A DNA stretch of 64,000 nt, from contig NZ_VEHL01000001.1 in assembly GCF_007679965.1 (NCBI RefSeq), positions 372,001 to 436,000 on the forward strand, written 5' to 3'. This document shows, piece by piece, positions 21,464 to 30,292 of the stretch. Every line of letters begins with the position of its first letter. Within the stretch, counting starts at the first letter, position 1. This DNA comes from Bordetella genomosp. 13. Lineage in GTDB: Bacteria; Pseudomonadota; Gammaproteobacteria; Burkholderiales; Burkholderiaceae_B. The notes beneath the pieces are model-generated. The model was not told the origin of the DNA and ran no database searches. It saw nothing but the letters and a program-made list of their open reading frames with translations. Position numbers and translations under genes: made by a program.

Positions 21464-22023
21464 TATCTCACCATCCCGTCCTCGACGCTGAACGCGGCGC
21501 GCAGCCACCGCGGCCGTTCGTCGCCCTCGAACAGCACGACGTCGAAACGCACGGGCGGGATGCGGCCGTGCCAGTGGCGTTGCGCCAGGCGGGGCAGCAG
21601 CAGGGCGGCGGCGCGCGCCAGGCGGCGCTGCTTGGCGTGGTCGATGCTGGCCGCCGCGCCGCCATAGCGGCCGCCGCCGCGGGCGCGCACCTCGACCAGC
21701 ACCAGCGTGTCGCCGTCGCGCAGCGCCAGGTCGATTTCGCCCGCCGAGACCCGCAGGTTGCGCGCCAGCGGCTGCAGGCCCTGCCCGGCCAGCAGCGCCA
21801 GCGCGTCGTCCTCGAAGGCCAGTCCGCGCCGTTGCGTGGGCGACAGGCGTGGCGGGTCCGCGGCATCGGCCCGCGTAGCCTCCGGCCCGCGCGCGGCCCG
21901 CGGCCTGCGGCGCCGCTTGCCGCGCCGGGCGGCGGCCAGGGCGCATGCCAGCGCGGTGGGATCGAAGGCGAGGGTCGTCGGGTCGTCGGCCATGTCCAGG
22001 TGCATGCAGGGGAAACGGCGCAT
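21463..22023 (-). CDS. yraN: YraN/UPF0102-family protein (predicted Holliday-junction-resolvase-like nuclease fold)
   Basis: A 186-residue protein. The UPF0102 domain occupies about residues 60-180 with the PD-(D/E)XK-like signature [21 protein letters not shown]. The first 60 residues are Ala/Arg/Pro-rich ([14 protein letters not shown]) and are extra compared with the roughly 120-residue family norm; later in-frame ATGs at 22005 and 21993 exist, but all leave most of the basic extension. Function is unproven in the family. It is divergent from rsmI across 65 bp, an arrangement kept in many proteobacteria. Confidence 0.8.
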   Translation of the reverse strand: MRRFPCMHLDMADDPTTLAFDPTALACALAAARRGKRRRRPRAARGPEATRADAADPPRLSPTQRRGLAFEDDALALLAGQGLQPLARNLRVSAGEIDLALRDGDTLVLVEVRARGGGRYGGAAASIDHAKQRRLARAAALLLPRLAQRHWHGRIPPVRFDVVLFEGDERPRWLRAAFSVEDGMVR

Positions 22024-22088
22024 CGGCGGGAGGCGGGCCGGTGCAAGGGGCTACACTGGCACACTTCTGACTGCCGCGAAGCTTTGCG

Positions 22089-23033
22089 ATGAATGAAGAT
22101 GTCTCACCCGTGGCGGGCGATGCCTGGCGCCGGGTGGCCGAGCGCGTTGCCGCCCAGCATTGGCCCGAGGCCACGCTGTACGTGGTGGCCACGCCCATCG
22201 GCAACCTGGGCGACCTGGGCCTGCGCGCCTGGCAGGCATTGGCGCGCGCCGACGTGATCGCGGCCGAAGACACCCGCGCCAGCCGCACCCTGCTGGATGC
22301 CTGGGGCATTTCCACGCCATTGATGGCGGCGCACCGCCACAACGAGGCTGCCGCCGCGCAGGCCATCTGCGAGCGCCTGGCCCAGGGCCAGCGCGTGGCG
22401 CTGGTATCCGACGCGGGCGCGCCTGCCGTCAGCGATCCCGGCGCGCGCGTGGTGCGCGCCGCGCGCGAGGCAGGCCATGCCGTGGTGCCCATCCCGGGCC
22501 CCAGCGCCGTCATCACCGCATTGATGGGCAGTGGCGCCACCTCCGACGAGAATCCCGCCTACGCCTTCGCCGGCTTCGCGCCGCCCAAGGCCACGGCGCG
22601 CCAGCGCTGGCTGCGCAACTGGTGCGCGCTGCCCGCGCCCGTGCTGATGTTCGAGTCGCCCCACCGCCTGGCCGCCACGCTGGCCGACCTGCTGGAAGTC
22701 TGCGGTCCGGCGCGGCGCCTGACCGTGGCGCGCGAGCTGACCAAGCGCTTCGAGGAGATCGCCACCGTGCCGCTGGGCGAGGCCGCCGACTGGCTGGCCG
22801 CCGATCCGCACCGCGGCCAGGGCGAATTCGTGCTGATCGTCCACGAGGCCGCGGCGCCCGCTGCCCAGGACGAGGCGCTCGCCGAGATGGACCCGCAGAC
22901 CGACACGCTGCTGGACGCATTGCTGGAGACGCTGTCGGTGCGCGATGCCGCGCGCGTGGCCGCCCGCGTCACCGGCCAGCCGCGCGACAGGCTGTACAAC
23001 CGCGCACTGTCACGCAAGGAGCAGCAGGCATGA
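22089..23033 (+). CDS. rsmI: 16S rRNA 2'-O-ribose C1402 methyltransferase
   Basis: A 314-residue tetrapyrrole-methylase-fold enzyme. TLYVVATPIGNLGDLGLRA is the N-terminal signature; AAEDTRASRTLL, LVSDAGAPAVSDPG and VVPIPGPSAVITALMGSG are the SAM-binding loops of RsmI. It methylates the ribose of C1402 in 16S rRNA. An N-terminal extension of some 25 residues precedes the core. It is the first gene of an rsmI-ogt pair. Confidence 0.95.
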   Translation: MNEDVSPVAGDAWRRVAERVAAQHWPEATLYVVATPIGNLGDLGLRAWQALARADVIAAEDTRASRTLLDAWGISTPLMAAHRHNEAAAAQAICERLAQGQRVALVSDAGAPAVSDPGARVVRAAREAGHAVVPIPGPSAVITALMGSGATSDENPAYAFAGFAPPKATARQRWLRNWCALPAPVLMFESPHRLAATLADLLEVCGPARRLTVARELTKRFEEIATVPLGEAADWLAADPHRGQGEFVLIVHEAAAPAAQDEALAEMDPQTDTLLDALLETLSVRDAARVAARVTGQPRDRLYNRALSRKEQQA

Positions 23034-23065
23034 GACAACGCAGCACGCCGCTTGGAGGTGCGTCC

Positions 23066-23635
23066 ATGACCCTTCGACAGGCCACCGACGATGTGCATGG
23101 CGACTATTGCTACCAGGACATCGACACGCCGCTGGGCTCGCTGCGCCTGGTCTGCCAGGACGATGCGCTGTGCGAGGCCAACTTCCTGGCCGACCAGAGC
23201 GAGGTGGCGCCCGCGCACTGGCGCCACGAATCCACGCCGGTGCTGCGCCAGGCCGAGCAGGAGCTGGCCCAATGGTTTGCCGGCCAGCGGCAACGCTTCG
23301 ACGTGGCCATGCGGCCGATAGGCACGGAGTTTCAACGCCAGGTGTGGCGCGCCCTGGCCGATCTGGACTTCGGCGAACTGGTCAGCTACGGCGACCTGGC
23401 GCGCCGCGTCGGCCGGCCCAAGGCGGTGCGTCCCATGGGCGGCGCGGTGGGCCGCAATCCGTTGGTGATCTTCATCCCCTGCCATCGCGTGATCGGCCAC
23501 GACACGTCGTTGACCGGCTTCAGCAGCGGTCTGGCGCGCAAGCGCGAACTGCTGGCCCACGAAGGGCACCGTTACGTCGGGCCCGACGCCCGCACCCGCC
23601 GCACGTCGAACGCGCAGGCCGAATTGCCCTGGTGA
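23066..23635 (+). CDS. ogt: Methylated-DNA--[protein]-cysteine S-methyltransferase
   Basis: A 189-residue alkyltransferase that removes O6-methylguanine lesions by suicidal transfer to a cysteine. The active site IFIPCHRVIGHD holds Cys139; the HTH-like FQRQVWRALADLDFGELVSYGDLARRVGRPKAVRPMGGAVGRNP precedes it. The frame is also open from an ATG at 23030 that overlaps the rsmI stop, but GGAGG seven bases before 23066 makes the latter the better start. Co-directional with rsmI. Confidence 0.92.
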   Translation: MTLRQATDDVHGDYCYQDIDTPLGSLRLVCQDDALCEANFLADQSEVAPAHWRHESTPVLRQAEQELAQWFAGQRQRFDVAMRPIGTEFQRQVWRALADLDFGELVSYGDLARRVGRPKAVRPMGGAVGRNPLVIFIPCHRVIGHDTSLTGFSSGLARKRELLAHEGHRYVGPDARTRRTSNAQAELPW

Positions 23636-23761
23636 GGCCACGGGCCGCGAGGCTGTCCGGGGTCGGCTTGCCCGACGGGCGGGGCGACGTCGACCGATCG
23701 GCGCCGCTCGATATGGCCTGCGCAAAAACGCGGAGGGTCCTGGGGGGCGGTCCGGCAGAGT

Positions 23762-24769
23762 CTACTGCGCGGCCAGCGTGGGCAGGATACCCGTGCGTGC
23801 CGACACCTGCTGCACCGCGCCCAGCGCGGCGTCGCGATTGGCGTAGGGGCCGATCTTCACGCGATACAGGTTGTTGGTTTGCGTGATGACGGCGGGCGGG
23901 GTGCCCGCCTCGAGCTGCGTGTTGATCCGGTTGGCCAGCGCCTGCGCGTTGGCCTGCTGGCCGAACGCGCCCAACTGCAGATAAAACCCGCCCGCCGTGG
24001 CGGACACGGCCGGGGTGGCAGCCATGGAGACGGCCCCCGTGGAGACGCCAGGCGCCGCGCTCGCGGGCCGAGCCGGCGTGGTCGCCGGCAGTGTCGCCAC
24101 CACCGGCAGCACCGAGGCCTGCGCCCCGCCGGCATCGGCGATGGGCGTGGCGATCGGTTCGTTGCCCGCGCCGCCTGCGCCGTTGCGGGCGATCATCGAA
24201 TTGATCTCGTCGGGCAGGATGCGCTCGACCGTGACCTGCCCGCTGCCCGGAGCGATCAGGCCGAGCTTCCAGGCCGCCACGTACGACAGGTCCATGATGC
24301 GGTCGCTGTGGAAAGGCCCGCGATCGTTCACGCGCACGATGACGGTGCGGCCGTTGACCTTGCTGGTGACGCGCGCATAGCTGGGAATGGGCAGCGTGGG
24401 ATGCGCGGCCGTCATGGCATACATGTCGTAGGTCTCGCCGTTGGAGGTCGAGTTGCCATGGAACTTGCGGCCATACCACGAGGCCACGCCTTCCTGGCGG
24501 TGCACGTCGTCGTCCAGGTCGGGCACGTAGCGCTTGCCGAACACCACATAGGGCCGGTTCGCGCCGCTGGCCAGCGGTTCGATGCGCGGCACGGCATCGG
24601 GGATGGCGTCGAGGTTGGGCGGCGGATTGCTGCCCGGGCCGTCATCCTTGTAGTACCCGCCGCCGCCGGAGGTGCTGGCGCCGCGCCGTTCGCTGGTGGA
24701 GGAGCATCCCGCCATGAAGAGGGCAAGCAGCAGGGTTGCCAGCAGCGCGTAGGAACGGGGCAGGATCAT
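23762..24769 (-). CDS. rlpA: Septal ring lytic transglycosylase RlpA (lipoprotein with SPOR domain)
   Basis: A 335-residue lipoprotein precursor: lipobox FMAGC with Cys22, a double-psi beta-barrel (about residues 90-180; GVASWYGRKFHGNSTSNGE and RVNDRGPF with the catalytic Asp), a Pro/Ala-rich linker, and a C-terminal SPOR domain (about 260-335) that binds denuded septal glycan. It cleaves denuded glycan strands during daughter-cell separation. It lies 11 bp after rapZ on the same strand, an unusual partner, since rlpA more often follows mrdB/rodA. Confidence 0.92.
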   Translation of the reverse strand: MILPRSYALLATLLLALFMAGCSSTSERRGASTSGGGGYYKDDGPGSNPPPNLDAIPDAVPRIEPLASGANRPYVVFGKRYVPDLDDDVHRQEGVASWYGRKFHGNSTSNGETYDMYAMTAAHPTLPIPSYARVTSKVNGRTVIVRVNDRGPFHSDRIMDLSYVAAWKLGLIAPGSGQVTVERILPDEINSMIARNGAGGAGNEPIATPIADAGGAQASVLPVVATLPATTPARPASAAPGVSTGAVSMAATPAVSATAGGFYLQLGAFGQQANAQALANRINTQLEAGTPPAVITQTNNLYRVKIGPYANRDAALGAVQQVSARTGILPTLAAQ

Positions 24770-24780
24770 GTGTCGATGGA

Positions 24781-25650
24781 TCAGTCGTCCGGCAATTGGG
24801 TGCGGTGGCGCACCAGCAGCGGCTTGTGGTCGGAGAAGATGCGGGCCAGCTGCTCGACCACGTAGACCGAACGGTGCTGACCGCCGGTGCAGCCCACCGC
24901 AACGGTCAGGTAGTTGCGGGTGTCCTTGGTGTATTCGGGCAGCCAGCGCCGGATGAACGCGGCGATGTCGTCGATCATGCGGCCGACCACGTCGAAGCCG
25001 CCCAGCCAGGTGGCCACGGGCTCGTCCCGGCCCGTCAGCGGCCGCAGCGTGCTGTCGTAGTACGGGTTGGGCAGGCAGCGCACGTCGAACAGCAGGTCGG
25101 CGCTGTTGGGCACGCCGCGCTTGTAGGCGAAGGATTCGAAGGTCAGCACCAGCGGGGCGCGATCGGCCTGGATCAGGTCGCGCATCCAGGCGCGCAACTG
25201 GCCGGGCGTCAGCGCGGAGGTGTCGATGACGTGGGCCTGTTCACGCAGCGGCGCCAGCATGTCGCGTTCGAGATCGATGCAGCCCTGCAGCGAGGGATTG
25301 CGGCCCAGGCGCGCGGCGCGGTCGGTCAGGGGATGGCGGCGGCGCGATTCGGAATACCGCTGCACCAGCGTGCTGGTATCCGCGTCCAGGAACACCACCC
25401 GCAGGCTGGTGCCCAGCGCGCGCAAGGCGTTGATGGCATCGGGCAGTTCGGCCAGTTCGCCGGGGGAGCGCACGTCGATGGCGATGGCCACGCGCTGGGT
25501 GCTCTCGTCGGTGCTGGCGGTGGTGATGAACTCGCTGAGGAACCGCACCGGCAGGTTGTCGATGCACGTATAGCCGGTGTCTTCCAGCATGCGCAGCGCG
25601 ACGGATTTGCCGGAACCTGAGATGCCGGTGATTAGGACGACGCTCAACAT
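24781..25650 (-). CDS. rapZ: RNase adapter protein RapZ (P-loop)
   Basis: A 289-residue RapZ/YvcJ protein. The Walker A motif GISGSGKS (residues 8-15) opens the chain, and the C-terminal domain has GCTGGQHRSVYVVE, the conserved RNA/ligand-binding region. In E. coli RapZ directs the sRNA GlmZ to RNase E and senses glucosamine-6-phosphate; the betaproteobacterial role is less clear. The ATG at 25650 is fixed by homology. A strong hairpin terminator (25688-25727) ends 37 bp upstream, so this gene is at least partly uncoupled from hprK. Confidence 0.95.
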   Translation of the reverse strand: MLSVVLITGISGSGKSVALRMLEDTGYTCIDNLPVRFLSEFITTASTDESTQRVAIAIDVRSPGELAELPDAINALRALGTSLRVVFLDADTSTLVQRYSESRRRHPLTDRAARLGRNPSLQGCIDLERDMLAPLREQAHVIDTSALTPGQLRAWMRDLIQADRAPLVLTFESFAYKRGVPNSADLLFDVRCLPNPYYDSTLRPLTGRDEPVATWLGGFDVVGRMIDDIAAFIRRWLPEYTKDTRNYLTVAVGCTGGQHRSVYVVEQLARIFSDHKPLLVRHRTQLPDD

Positions 25651-25687
25651 GGCTGTGATTGTGGCATGGTTTGTGGCGGTGTCGGTG

Positions 25688-25727
25688 AAAAAAGCCCCAT
25701 ATCCGCGCTTTGCCCCCGCGCTGGGGC
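25688..25727 (-). terminator. Intrinsic terminator between hprK and rapZ
   Basis: On the minus strand, GCCCC (25723-25727) pairs with GGGGC (25694-25698), with an inner GCGC/GCGC pairing (25718-25721 and 25705-25708), followed by six U residues (25688-25693). It lies between the hprK stop and the rapZ start. Confidence 0.7.
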
Positions 25728-25916
25728 GATATCGACGGCAACGACGAGGCGCCGAGCCGCGCGCATCCCGGGCAGCGGGCCGCCACGGGCCGCGCCCACG
25801 GTGCGACACGCATGGCCGTGTCGGGATGTTACCGAATCGTCGTCGCTGGAATATGTCAACGGGGAGGGCGGGCATCGGCACGGGCGGCCGGGATCAGACG
25901 GCCTGTAACCGCCCGG

Positions 25917-26843
25917 TCATTTGCTGTTCTGCAGGATCGCCATGGCCTGGCGTTCCATGAACTCGCCCAGCGTATCGATGCCGCGCAGCTTCAGGATGGT
26001 GTTGCGCACGGCGGCCTCGACCAGCACGGCCAGGTTGCGGCCTGCGGCCACCTGCAGCATGACCTTGCGCACGGGCAGGCCCAGCATGTCCTGCGTGATG
26101 TCCTGCAGCGGCAGGCGCTCGAACTTGTCCTGCGCGGTGGCGCGCACCAGGTGCACGATCAGCTTCAGGCGCATCTTGCGGCGCACCGAGGTCTCGCCGA
26201 AGATGGTCCGGATGTCCAGCAAGCCCAGGCCGCGCACTTCCAGCAAGTTCTGCAGCAACTGGGGGCAATGGCCTTCGATCACGTTGGGGGCGGTGCGCGA
26301 GAACTCGACCGCGTCGTCGGCCACCAGGCCGTGCCCACGGGAGATGAGCTCCAGCGCCAGCTCGCTCTTGCCCAGGCCCGATTCGCCGGTGATCAGCACG
26401 CCCAGGCCCAGCACGTCCATGAACACGCCATGCACCGTGGTGGTGGGCGCCAGCTTCTTGCCCAGGTAGATGCGCAGCAGGTCGATCAGCTGCGCCGCGG
26501 CGACGGGCGTGGACAGCAGCGGCACCTGGTGCTGCTCGCATTGGTCGACGAGGTCTTGCGGCGGCGTCAGGCCGTCGGCCAGCAGGATCGCCGGCACGCC
26601 GCCGATCAGCAGTTCATCCATGTGGTGCATGCGGCGGCGCAGGTCGAAGCGCGTGTAGTACGCAAGCTCTTCCTGGCCGAACACCTGTACCCGCGAGGGG
26701 TGGATCAGGTTCAGGTGGCCGACGAGGTCGGCGGCGGCCATGCCGTCGTCGGGAATGGCCCGATCGGCGGCCGTCTGGCCGGCGATCCAGTGGAACGGGA
26801 TCGTGTCGGCGTTGTCGTCGACCAGTTCCTGGACGGTAAGCAT
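25917..26843 (-). CDS. hprK: HPr kinase/phosphorylase
   Basis: A 308-residue protein with an N-terminal MurE/F-like domain (1-130) and a C-terminal kinase domain. Walker A is GESGLGKS (residues 153-160); the signature [12 protein letters not shown] lies near residue 206. It phosphorylates and dephosphorylates Ser46 of HPr. In proteobacteria this works with PTS-Ntr proteins and regulatory functions rather than sugar uptake. Its ATG lies seven bases after the ptsN stop. No HPr or EI gene is in the window. Confidence 0.95.
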   Translation of the reverse strand: MLTVQELVDDNADTIPFHWIAGQTAADRAIPDDGMAAADLVGHLNLIHPSRVQVFGQEELAYYTRFDLRRRMHHMDELLIGGVPAILLADGLTPPQDLVDQCEQHQVPLLSTPVAAAQLIDLLRIYLGKKLAPTTTVHGVFMDVLGLGVLITGESGLGKSELALELISRGHGLVADDAVEFSRTAPNVIEGHCPQLLQNLLEVRGLGLLDIRTIFGETSVRRKMRLKLIVHLVRATAQDKFERLPLQDITQDMLGLPVRKVMLQVAAGRNLAVLVEAAVRNTILKLRGIDTLGEFMERQAMAILQNSK

Positions 26844-26850
26844 GGCGGTG

Positions 26851-27306
26851 TCAGAGTTGTCCGGTGGTGAGCATGCGATGCACGATGGCCGGGTCGGTCT
26901 CGGTGGCCAGCGCGTCGCGCAGCGGCTTGTTGGACATCAGTTGGGCCAGCTCGGCCAGGATGTCCAGGTGCTGCTGCGTGGCGGTCTCGGGAACCAGCAG
27001 GCACAGCAGCATCGACACCGGCTGGCCGTCGGGCGCGTCGAACGGAATGGGCTGCGCCAGGCGCAGGAACGCGGCCTGGGCCTGTTCCAGGCCCTTGACG
27101 CGGCCATGCGGCACGGCAACGCCCTGGCCCAGCGCGGTGGAGCCCAGGCGCTCGCGGGCGAACAGGCTGTCGAACACAACGGAGCGTGCCAGGCCATGAT
27201 GGTTTTCGAACAGCAGGCCGGCCTGCTCGAATGCCCGCTTCTTGCTGGTGGCCTGCATGTCGAGCACGACATTGCCGGCGGATAGGATGCGCGACAGATG
27301 ATTCAT
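26851..27306 (-). CDS. ptsN: Nitrogen-PTS EIIA component
   Basis: A 151-residue EIIA(Ntr). The phosphorylated histidine is His67 in [13 protein letters not shown]. The protein takes phosphate from NPr/HPr and in other bacteria controls potassium transport and other targets. The ATG at 27306 (MNHLSRIL) is preferred to the ATG at 27315, three codons upstream. It leads ptsN-hprK; the gap upstream (27307-27625) should hold the promoter. Confidence 0.93.
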   Translation of the reverse strand: MNHLSRILSAGNVVLDMQATSKKRAFEQAGLLFENHHGLARSVVFDSLFARERLGSTALGQGVAVPHGRVKGLEQAQAAFLRLAQPIPFDAPDGQPVSMLLCLLVPETATQQHLDILAELAQLMSNKPLRDALATETDPAIVHRMLTTGQL

Positions 27307-27625
27307 GCGAAGCATTATAGGTTTTTATGTCGCAGTGCAAAAAACGCGGAGCCGGGCCCGCACGCCGGGTGGACTGCGCCTCGTGGGAGAGACGTTCCGG
27401 CCTGCTGGCGGCACGGCGGCGCACTCGCGTGCACGGCGGATCGATGGGCAAGCATAGCCGCATGCGGCCGGCGCTGTGAAGAGCGGACGGGCATGAATGC
27501 AACGATGGGGAAATGGGGAGATCTTGATGCCGATGTCCCGGCCGAAAACAAACACGGGACATCGGTTCGTGGGCGCTATCGGCCCGATGCGAAGCAGGCG
27601 CGGCGTATGGACGCCGGAACGCGCA
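27307..27625. other. Intergenic region between ptsN and hpf
   Basis: A 319-bp stretch with no credible gene; short open frames here lack family features. It holds a perfect 10-bp inverted repeat at 27531-27564. The ptsN promoter should lie in its left part (minus strand), but no hexamer pair stands out. No U-tract follows the hairpin, so a terminator for hpf is not certain. Confidence 0.6.
27531..27564. repeat. Inverted repeat downstream of hpf
   Basis: CGATGTCCCG (27531-27540) and CGGGACATCG (27555-27564) are perfect 10-bp inverted arms around a 14-base A-rich loop. It may be an RNA 3' end structure for hpf or a protein-binding site. Confidence 0.6.
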
Positions 27626-27961
27626 TCACAACTGCTGCGTCAGTTCGACAGGTTGCCGCTTGACGGAGTCGGTGGCGTGGCTTTGCACCTTGTCCTTGTA
27701 CTTGAGGACCTGGCGGTCGATCTTGTCGGCCAGCAGATCGATGGCGGCGTAGAGATTGTCATCCACGGCTTCACAATGGATGTCCTTGCCGCGCAAGCGC
27801 ATGGTGATTTCGGCTCTGTGGCGCAATGGCTCCACTGAGAGCATGACCTGGGTATCGATGACGTGATCGAAATGCCGCAGCACTCGCGCCAATTTGTTCA
27901 TGACATATTCCCGGATGGCCGGGGTGACGTCGAGATGATGACCGCTGATGCTCAGGTTCAT
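27626..27961 (-). CDS. hpf: Ribosome hibernation promoting factor
   Basis: A 111-residue HPF/RaiA-family protein (MNLSISGHHLDVTPAIREYV, then the LVDKIDRQ-like ending LLADKIDRQVLKYKDK). It binds the 30S decoding centre in stationary phase. Short form, without the long C-terminal dimerisation domain. AGGAGA lies about seven bases before the ATG, preceded by a long pyrimidine/U tract in the leader. In most proteobacteria rpoN separates lptB from hpf; here only 226 bp separate them and no rpoN is present. Confidence 0.93.
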   Translation of the reverse strand: MNLSISGHHLDVTPAIREYVMNKLARVLRHFDHVIDTQVMLSVEPLRHRAEITMRLRGKDIHCEAVDDNLYAAIDLLADKIDRQVLKYKDKVQSHATDSVKRQPVELTQQL

Positions 27962-27967
27962 AAGCCG

Positions 27968-28014
27968 CTCTCCTAAAAAAAGAGAAAAAAACAGGTGCGC
28001 AGGATGCGCGTGTG
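27968..28014 (-). promoter_or_regulatory. U-rich hpf leader with upstream small hairpin
   Basis: On the minus strand, GCGCA-TCC-TGCGC is followed after five bases by two U7 runs (separated by CUC) and then the AGGAGA ribosome-binding site. This looks like a weak terminator or attenuator, or an A/U-rich binding site for an RNA-binding protein, directly ahead of the start. Function is inferred. Confidence 0.35.
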
Positions 28015-28187
28015 AATCGCTAGGCAGGTCCTCCTGTAGATGTGTAATCAAACTGTCTTCAATTCCTAGTGTATAGACTCTGCCGCCCAAAACAAGCGGC
28101 GCGGACCACCAAAATTGTGACCGCGCCGAGGGCAATGCCAGGGATTTCCCGGGGGTGGCAGGCGAGGGAAAATCGCCTCCGTAGACG

Positions 28188-28976
28188 TTACATCCGGAAG
28201 TGCTCGCCGAGATAGACGCGGCGCACGGCCGGGTCGCCGACGATCTCGTCGGGATGGCCGTCGGTGAGCACCTTGCCTTCGCTGATGATGTACGCGCGGT
28301 CGCAGATGCCCAGCGTTTCGCGAACGTTGTGGTCGGTGATCAGCACGCCGATGCCGCGGCCCTTCAGGAAGCGCACGATGCGCTGGATCTCGATCACGGC
28401 AATGGGGTCCACGCCGGCGAAGGGTTCGTCCAGCAGGATGAAGCGCGGCCGCGTGGCCAGTGCCCGCGCGATCTCGACGCGGCGGCGTTCGCCGCCGGAC
28501 AGCGAGATGGCCGCGTTGCCGCGGATGTGGCCGATCTGCAGTTCGTCCAGCAGGGCTTCGAGCTCTTCCTTGATCTTGGCCGCCGACAGCGTCTTGCCTT
28601 GCGCGTCGACCTGCAGTTCGAGCACGGCGCGGATGTTCTGCTCGACCGACAGGCGGCGGAACACCGAGGCGTCCTGGGGCAGGTACGACAGGCCCATGCG
28701 CGCCCGCTTGTGGATCGGCATGGCGGTGATGGGCGAGCCATCGATCTCGATGCGGCCGGCGTCGGCCGGCACCAGGCCGACGATCATGTAGAAGCTGGTG
28801 GTCTTGCCTGCGCCGTTGGGGCCGAGCAGCCCCACGACCTCGCCGCCGGCGACGGACAGCGAGACGTCCTGCACCACGGTGCGGCCGTTGTAGGTCTTGC
28901 GCAGTCCGGTGGCCTGCAGGGTGCCCTGGCGGCCGCCGGCGGCGGCGGGCAGGATGGGCGAAGTGGATTCGGTCAT
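28188..28976 (-). CDS. lptB: LPS export ABC ATPase LptB
   Basis: A 262-residue ABC ATPase: Walker [11 protein letters not shown]-loop LPQDASVF, signature [16 protein letters not shown], Walker [14 protein letters not shown], and H-loop TDHNVRE. It powers LptFG extraction of LPS from the inner membrane. The start at 28976 ([10 protein letters not shown]) gives a 20-residue N-terminal extension over E. coli LptB (241); the frame upstream is open but unsupported. It is followed by no rpoN, unlike the usual order. Confidence 0.96.
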   Translation of the reverse strand: MTESTSPILPAAAGGRQGTLQATGLRKTYNGRTVVQDVSLSVAGGEVVGLLGPNGAGKTTSFYMIVGLVPADAGRIEIDGSPITAMPIHKRARMGLSYLPQDASVFRRLSVEQNIRAVLELQVDAQGKTLSAAKIKEELEALLDELQIGHIRGNAAISLSGGERRRVEIARALATRPRFILLDEPFAGVDPIAVIEIQRIVRFLKGRGIGVLITDHNVRETLGICDRAYIISEGKVLTDGHPDEIVGDPAVRRVYLGEHFRM

Positions 28977-29019
28977 CGTGGAAGCGGATGCGGGGTTGGC
29001 GCGCCTGAACGACGGCGGA

Positions 29020-29655
29020 TCATTTGGCCTTCTTGGCGTCGGCCGCCGGCTTCTTGCCCTGCTGGGCGCGGCATTCGGCGATGGCCGCGTCGGTCTTGGC
29101 GCGCGGCTCGGCCAGCGAGCGCACGCGCCCGCCCGGCGCCGAGGAGTTCGGGCCGCCCTCGGCCTCGTAGGTGCCCGTCTTGTCGTTGTAGCGCACGCGC
29201 TGGCCACGGATGACGTCGAAGGGCTTGCCGCAGATGAAGCGCGTGACCACGGCCTGGCCGATCAGGTCGAACTGGCTCTTGCTGCCGTCGTATTCGGCGC
29301 GCAGGCCCACGCCCTCGATGGTTTCGAAGGTCTCGGGGCGCTCCTGGCGCAGCGTCACCATCTTGCCCTTGTTGGCGGTGGCCACGCCGCGCTGGTTGCC
29401 CTGCGCGTCTTCGTTGACCTCGAGCTTGTCGGCGTTCAGTTTCATCAGGCCGCGCGTGAGCACGACATTGCCCGTGAAGACGCTCTGGCGCTTGATGTCG
29501 TCGTAGTGCAGCGTGTCGGACAGGATCAGCGTGCTGGGGTCTTCCTGCTGGCCCGCGCCGCTGGCGGGTTGCGCCGCCTGGGCCTGCGAGCAGGAGGCTG
29601 CCAGCAGCAGGGCGCCCAGCAGGCGGGTCGTGGCGGAAGCGATCGGAAGCGTCAT
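29020..29655 (-). CDS. lptA: LPS transport periplasmic protein LptA
   Basis: A 211-residue precursor: signal peptide ending near AQAAQP, then an OstA-like beta-jellyroll ([36 protein letters not shown]) that builds the periplasmic bridge for LPS. A C-terminal charged tail ([17 protein letters not shown]) replaces the usual ending. It overlaps lptC by four bases (stop of lptC at 29652). Confidence 0.94.
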   Translation of the reverse strand: MTLPIASATTRLLGALLLAASCSQAQAAQPASGAGQQEDPSTLILSDTLHYDDIKRQSVFTGNVVLTRGLMKLNADKLEVNEDAQGNQRGVATANKGKMVTLRQERPETFETIEGVGLRAEYDGSKSQFDLIGQAVVTRFICGKPFDVIRGQRVRYNDKTGTYEAEGGPNSSAPGGRVRSLAEPRAKTDAAIAECRAQQGKKPAADAKKAK

Positions 29656-30287
29656 GGTTGGTTCTGTTTGGAGTTATCCGGGGCGCGCGATTCGCCTTCC
29701 TGGCGTTTGCGCGACTCGGACCCGGCGATCTCGACGTCGGAGGACGCCGACACCCGCAGTTGCCGGGTCTTGTTGTCGTAGTGCATGCCCGTGCCGTTCA
29801 TGCGTGAGTTGCCTTTTAACACCTGGGCGGGCAAGTCGGTATACACGACGTCGTCGTCGGGCAGGATGATCAGCTGCTGGCTGCGCACGTCCAGCGGATC
29901 GTTGCGGGCATCGGGCTGGCGATGCACGTGGGCATCGCCGTTCATCACGATGCGCTTGCCGCCGGCCTCGATGATGGCGGTCTTGGCGATGCCCACGGTG
30001 ATGGGGTTGTCCTCGTTCTGGCCGATGGCGCGCGGCGCCGTCACGCGGTAGGAGTCGTCGTCCGGGAAATGCTCGGCGTAGTCGCCTTCGACGCGGTTGA
30101 TGGGCTTGCCGGCGGGATCGGTGCGCAGCATGACGAAGTCGCGCGCCCAGCTGTCCATCTCGTGCGTGACGCGGCGAGGAGGATCGACCTGCACCGCGCG
30201 CTGCGCGTAGTCGGCCGCCCACCACGTACCGAGCACCAGCGCGGTCAGCAGGAACAGGGCGATGAGGGCGGGGAAGCGTTCTTTCAT
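29652..30287 (-). CDS. lptC: LPS export protein LptC
   Basis: A 211-residue bitopic protein: one membrane helix (about residues 6-25, FPALIALFLLTALVLGTWW), then a periplasmic jellyroll (YRVTAPRAIG, IIEAGGKRIVMNGDAHVHR) that hands LPS from LptBFG to LptA. It starts five bases after the kdsC stop and overlaps lptA by four bases. Normal length is about 190 residues; the extra residues are a hydrophilic C-terminus. Confidence 0.92.
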   Translation of the reverse strand: MKERFPALIALFLLTALVLGTWWAADYAQRAVQVDPPRRVTHEMDSWARDFVMLRTDPAGKPINRVEGDYAEHFPDDDSYRVTAPRAIGQNEDNPITVGIAKTAIIEAGGKRIVMNGDAHVHRQPDARNDPLDVRSQQLIILPDDDVVYTDLPAQVLKGNSRMNGTGMHYDNKTRQLRVSASSDVEIAGSESRKRQEGESRAPDNSKQNQP

Positions 30288-30292
30288 CGGTG

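Noticed and set aside
20861..22540. A 559-codon minus-strand frame ending in the SIS protein
   Set aside because: Only the last 200 codons match SIS; the upstream portion is antisense to rsmI and out of frame with yraN.
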